Origin: Taeniopygia guttata | Taxonomy: Eukaryota > Chordata > Aves > Passeriformes > Estrildidae | DNA length: 64,000 bases | Direction: 5' to 3' | NCBI RefSeq assembly: GCF_048771995.1 | Contig: NC_133026.1 | Span: 101,029,001-101,093,000 of the forward strand | Shown here: one piece after another, positions 59,701-64,000 of the stretch | How the letters are laid out: every line of letters begins with the position of its first letter | Numbering within the stretch: the first letter of the stretch is position 1 | Position numbers and translations under genes: made by a program | The notes under the pieces: generated by a model | The model's database searches: none | Seen by the model: only the letters and a program-made list of their open reading frames with translations | Told to the model about the DNA's origin: nothing

Positions 59701-62700
59701 TCAAGGAACCTTTGGTGTTGCACAAGGAGAATGCAGCAGCCTTGATGTCCAGTGCTTCCCAAATACCAGCAGAGTTTCAGAGCTAGAACTGAAATAAAAA
59801 TCCTCACTCCAAAGTGAGCCAGTATTCCTGTGAGATGCCTGTATTCAGGATTGTCATGTGGATGCTATACCCACTGTCTACCCACCTCATCCCATGGGGT
59901 ACCAAGAGATATAACAGCTTATGTGATAGTGAGTTTGTGTTTCACACTCTGTTTTAGAAAATAATAACTTGTTTAAAGATTGTTTTCTCTGAGGAAGGTT
60001 TAAATTTATGTTAGTTTAATTATATCCCTGACAGTGAGTTAATTCTAGTCTTCTTTGAACCTTTATGTGCTTTTAAGTTTGTTTTTATTTTGGCCTGAAG
60101 TGCTTTTGAGGAGACATGTATTGAGCTAAAAGAGATATCCCAAAGCATGAGAGAAACTACCTACAGATGCTGTTGCACCCTGTCAAAAGTATCAGCATAA
60201 CTATAACTGTGTTCCTATATCTATATGGATAATTTCACTACACAGGAAAGTTTCTGCTTTGTAGCACTGACTTTGTATCCAAAAATACTTTTATTTTATT
60301 TCCCTGGGGTAGTAGTGGTCAGAAGCTCTGCTATGACTTGTGAGCTGGTTCCAAGGTGGGGAGGGAGAGGAGTGTTCATCCAGCACTTAGTAGGAAGTTA
60401 TGTTGGCTACATAACTAATTTCACTAATGGAACATAAATTTTCACTAATGGATTCCCAACAGAAATATTTTAATAGGTAGCATCTCTTTCATAATACACC
60501 ATTTCTGGCTGTGAACAGTTGCAAATTACAGAGGGGCTGGATTATATGCCAGAACAACTGATTCTCTTTCAGCTCAAAGATACCCAATGCAATTAATATA
60601 CATAAAAAACCTGAAAATAAGTAGATTAAAATATCTTCAACCTTTAGACAGCCTTTACTCCACCAGAGTGACATAAGCAGCCAGGGAGTAGTGAGAACCA
60701 AGTTCAGAGCAGCAATGGTGCAGATAGAGAAAATATGGAATTACTTGGTAAAGGACTAAAGTTGAGGAATTGAGACATGTAACCCAGGAACTGAACTCAA
60801 TACATTAAAAGGATTAAAAATTTATGCGTATTTTCATATTGCTATTTGCCCATGAGGTAGATAACTGTAATAGATGTAACACTTGAGAGTATGAAAAAAG
60901 GTCAATATTTGATAAATATAATTACTGCTTCAAGAATTGTGAAAAAACCCAGAAAATCAGAAGTACCATATTGTAAACACTAATGCCAGAAAAGATAGAA
61001 ATTAAAAATATCTCATCAACAAGCTTTCAAGCATCACAATTTTTAAGCAGAGAAGCAGTCTCCTAAACCAGACCTCTGCTAGGTTCAGAATGAACAGAAG
61101 TATCAGATAAATGTATCTGGTAAAAGGCTTATTTTACTGCCCTAAGTTTGTAATTGAGGACGCAATATATACATACAAATACCTAAAGTAAAATTCCAAA
61201 ATATGAATATGTTTATTTACAAGTCCAGGAAGTATACTTTATAATCAAATAATAGCAACATCAAGACAATGTTACTATTGAAACATCCATCTTCAGTCAC
61301 AGCTTTGGTATCTATGTACATAAATACATATACAGGGAGCTCTATCTTCTGAAAATCTGGTCTTGACAAAATTCTTGGTCAGGTGGGAGGAAGGACAAGA
61401 GAGGCACCAGTCTGCCTGTAAAATCCTTAGAGAAATGCAGCCCCTAATAGCATAAATATGGATCATACTGCAAACAACTGTAATTGCAAAAATTTGGTGA
61501 CCCCAGGCTACCAATACAGCTGTTTTCTATCACAACAGAGAGTTTAACTGTGGTGGTTTAAAATTTGAGCAGTCCAGAGGCTTTGTTGCTATGGCAGCAT
61601 CAACCATCCGCTTCAGAGGTCCAAATGTATGTGATGCCATTCAAGTCCTTCCACATGTACCCTTTTTATTTAATAATGAAATGTTGGAGAGCCAGCATTT
61701 AACCACACTAACACAACCACTGTGTCGAGTAGAGTTAAGGGTATTGCTCTTTGGAAGCACATTTCCATGGCATTGAGCCTGATGACAAGAACCATGACTC
61801 ATAACACTGAAGAATGTTTTCATGGCTAATAATAGGCTGCAATTAATATTTTTCCTGAAAAACAGTTTCTGCTGTTACATAAGTCTGCAGATGATGATCT
61901 CAGGGATTACAATGATATTTTTATTCCAATCAGTCAGATGGTAGAATATTCTATAAAAGTAGAAGTGGGTTTTATTTATACTTACATAAGTCTTATTACT
62001 GGAGGTCCACCTTTCATTTTCAGTGTATTCATCTTCTCTCTGTTCCTGAGAGTCAGGACAATGTTAACTAAAAGCTCTTGTAAAATTTTGGATCTTTCTT
62101 GCCAACCTTTGAAATGTTTCTGCAAAGTATGGCATTGATACATGTGACATACACGTATGAATATTGGCTCAGCTGAGAAAAATAGCTTTTCTTTTTTCAA
62201 ATTTTCACACTATTCTCCAGTTTTCCTCTGTCAGGGAACTCACAGATGTAGATTTTAAGAGATTGTTATGGAGGCCTGAAAGCAAGAAAATTGCACCCTG
62301 GTTTATCCATTTTGCATTTAGTTCTTTCAAGCTTAGAGACTACTGTGTATGTTTTCCTCTGAATGAGGACTACAAAGTAGCCATGCATAATTTGCACGTT
62401 CTTACAAGTATCCTGGAGACATCTCTTAATTTCTCAATCAGTAATTCAGCAGATCCTTTATTTTTGGATCAAATTTTAGTATATGTTTGGGTTTTTAACT
62501 TGATATCATGAATTTTGTTGCTAAGACTTGACGGGTCTTTGTAAATGCAGCAATGAAGACACAGACTCCTCAGTATGTTGATGTTAAGACTGTTCTGCAC
62601 TTCCTGTCAATTTCCATGAGAGAAAAATAGCATTTGGCTTCAGCTTCTAGTGGAAAAGAAAAGCTTGGAATCCTCTGTTCATGACTGGAATTGCTAAAGG

Positions 62701-62790
62701 GAAAAGAAATCTCCATGTTGACAAAGTATTTATTTACCATATACAAGATTTGAGATCTAAAAGAAAGTGAAGGCAGAGTAGAGAAGTTGT

Positions 62791-63130
62791 GGAATCATAG
62801 GCTGGTTTGGGTTGGAAGGGACCTTAAAGATCATCTAGTTACAATCTCTCTGCCATGGACAGGGACACCTTCCATTAGACCAAGTTGCTCAAAGCTCCAT
62901 CCAGCCTGGCCTTGAACACTGCCAGGGATGGGGCATCCACAGCTTCTCTGGGAGATATTTTCAGGGCATCACCAGTCTTGTAGTAAAGGATTTCATCTAA
63001 ACCTGTCCTATTTCTGTTTAAAGACATTTCCCCTTGTCCTATCCCTCTGTGCCCTTGTAAAAAGTCCCTCTCTGTCTTTCTTGTAGGCTCCCTTCAGGTA
63101 CTGAAAAGCTGCTAAAGGGTCTCCCCAGAC
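62791..63130 (-). mobile_element. CR1 LINE fragment, longest copy in the window
   Basis: 'ataggctggtttgggttgga', 'ggaccttaaagatcatctag', 'ccagcctggccttgaacact' and 'tttccccttgtcctatccct' give about 340 bases of CR1 in reverse orientation. It is one of the less diverged copies here. Confidence 0.93.
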
Positions 63131-64000
63131 GAACAGATTACTGAAATTAGTTGTAAAGTGTCTACTTGAACTATTTTCCAGTCATGAAGTATATATTACT
63201 GATTATTTAATCAATCTTTATATCCTTAATCCTAGACATTTATTTAAATTAATAGAAAAGGGTAAGAAAGTTGCAGCCAGGATACTGAAGGACTTTCTAT
63301 TTTCCATTAAAAATAAAAGCAGATGCTGCAGCAGTCTTTGAAAAAGCTACAGAATTTGTTCTGAGGGCAGTAAATCTGACTTTTTATCAAGCAAATTTGG
63401 AGGAACTATAGGAGACAATAAAATCAAACCATGGGCAAAATGTAAATATCAGATAAAGAGGAAACATCAGCCCCAATTTCTTTTTAGTTGCAAGTTTATT
63501 GCAGTGTTTTGAAGTTGTCAATGAGCAGATCATTACAGTTGTTCATACAAATGGATTTTCAAAAATACTGAAAAGATTTCTTACCAAAGACATGTAAAGC
63601 TATCATGAGCTAAACCAGGAGATCTCTTTGGGATGAATATTATGTTGAAAAATAGGAAACAAATGTAGGAGTCAACATTCTGTTCTCATAAATATACTTT
63701 TCATGCCATTGATCTAGAAAGGGTTTTACTTGAGCTGGGAAGGATGTTGATAAGAATAGTGACATTGATCTGCAAAATGGAGCTACTCCCACAAGAAAAA
63801 GAGTAGGCAATCTCAAGACCATCACTTTGGAAAACATACTGTGGGAGGGAAGGGGGAGAAATGTGTTAAATTTTATAATACCACAAGTAGTACAAAGAAG
63901 GGAGTTGAGGAATAGCTGTTCACTATTTCTCACAGTATAAAAGCTACAGAATACTCAGTGAAATAATTTACTATCAGGTTTAAAAGCAAACAAAGAGAGA

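Larger units (their letters stand above)
44700..64000. other. Region upstream of NDUFV2, no gene recognised
   Basis: About 19 kb are without a recognisable exon on either strand. Identified contents are CR1 copies at 44938, 46531 and 62791, an AAC simple repeat (46920-46990), a C10 run near 49361, a GC-rich patch (55660-56000) and a solo-LTR candidate (56119-56715). The short open frames show no family motif, no flanking splice pattern and no codon signal that I can see. In human the next genes on this side are well separated from NDUFV2, so intergenic DNA is expected. Confidence 0.65.

Noticed and set aside
61587..61602. GTTGCTATGGCAGC-like run resembling an RFX X-box
   Set aside because: It has about two mismatches to the palindromic consensus and sits alone in intergenic DNA, so it is a plausible chance match.

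Overview
This is a window of vertebrate nuclear DNA, most likely from a bird. The evidence is large introns with GT-AG splice sites, two CpG-island promoters in an AT-rich background, many truncated CR1 retrotransposon copies with the avian-type 3' end, and almost no other repeats. A solo-LTR-like block near 56.1-56.7 kb resembles songbird endogenous retrovirus LTRs, so a passerine is my best guess (inference). Most short open frames in the window are chance frames.

Two genes can be supported, both on the minus strand and arranged head to tail. (1) NDUFV2, the 24-kDa [2Fe-2S] subunit of mitochondrial complex I, is complete. It has eight coding exons from 44439 down to 32528, all with canonical splice sites, adding to 735 bp and a 244-residue protein. 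Its promoter lies in the CpG island at about 44.25-44.65 kb, and a poly(A) signal sits just past the stop codon. (2) ANKRD12 (ankyrin repeat domain 12, a nuclear cofactor) is present only at its 5' end: a predicted non-coding first exon in the CpG island at about 25.9-27.6 kb, the start-codon exon at 7257-7394 and the next coding exon at 825-972. Its ankyrin and C-terminal exons lie beyond the left edge. The NDUFV2-ANKRD12 order and orientation match the human chromosome 18 arrangement.

Layout: 1-824 is ANKRD12 intron. 825-972 and 7257-7394 are ANKRD12 coding exons. 7395-26477 is the long first intron, with simple repeats and CR1 relics. 25.9-27.6 kb is the ANKRD12 CpG island, with a 108-base pure pyrimidine tract and NRF1, heat-shock-element, YY1, E-box and CCAAT-like motifs. 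27.6-32.46 kb is the spacer between the genes. 32.47-44.5 kb is NDUFV2. 44.7-64 kb is upstream of NDUFV2 and holds CR1 copies, one solo-LTR candidate, one small GC-rich patch and no gene that I recognise.

I found no new gene system. The most unusual structure is a perfect 31-bp inverted repeat with a 7-base loop in NDUFV2 intron 2 (41613-41681). The promoter architecture of the ANKRD12 island is the next most interesting item.
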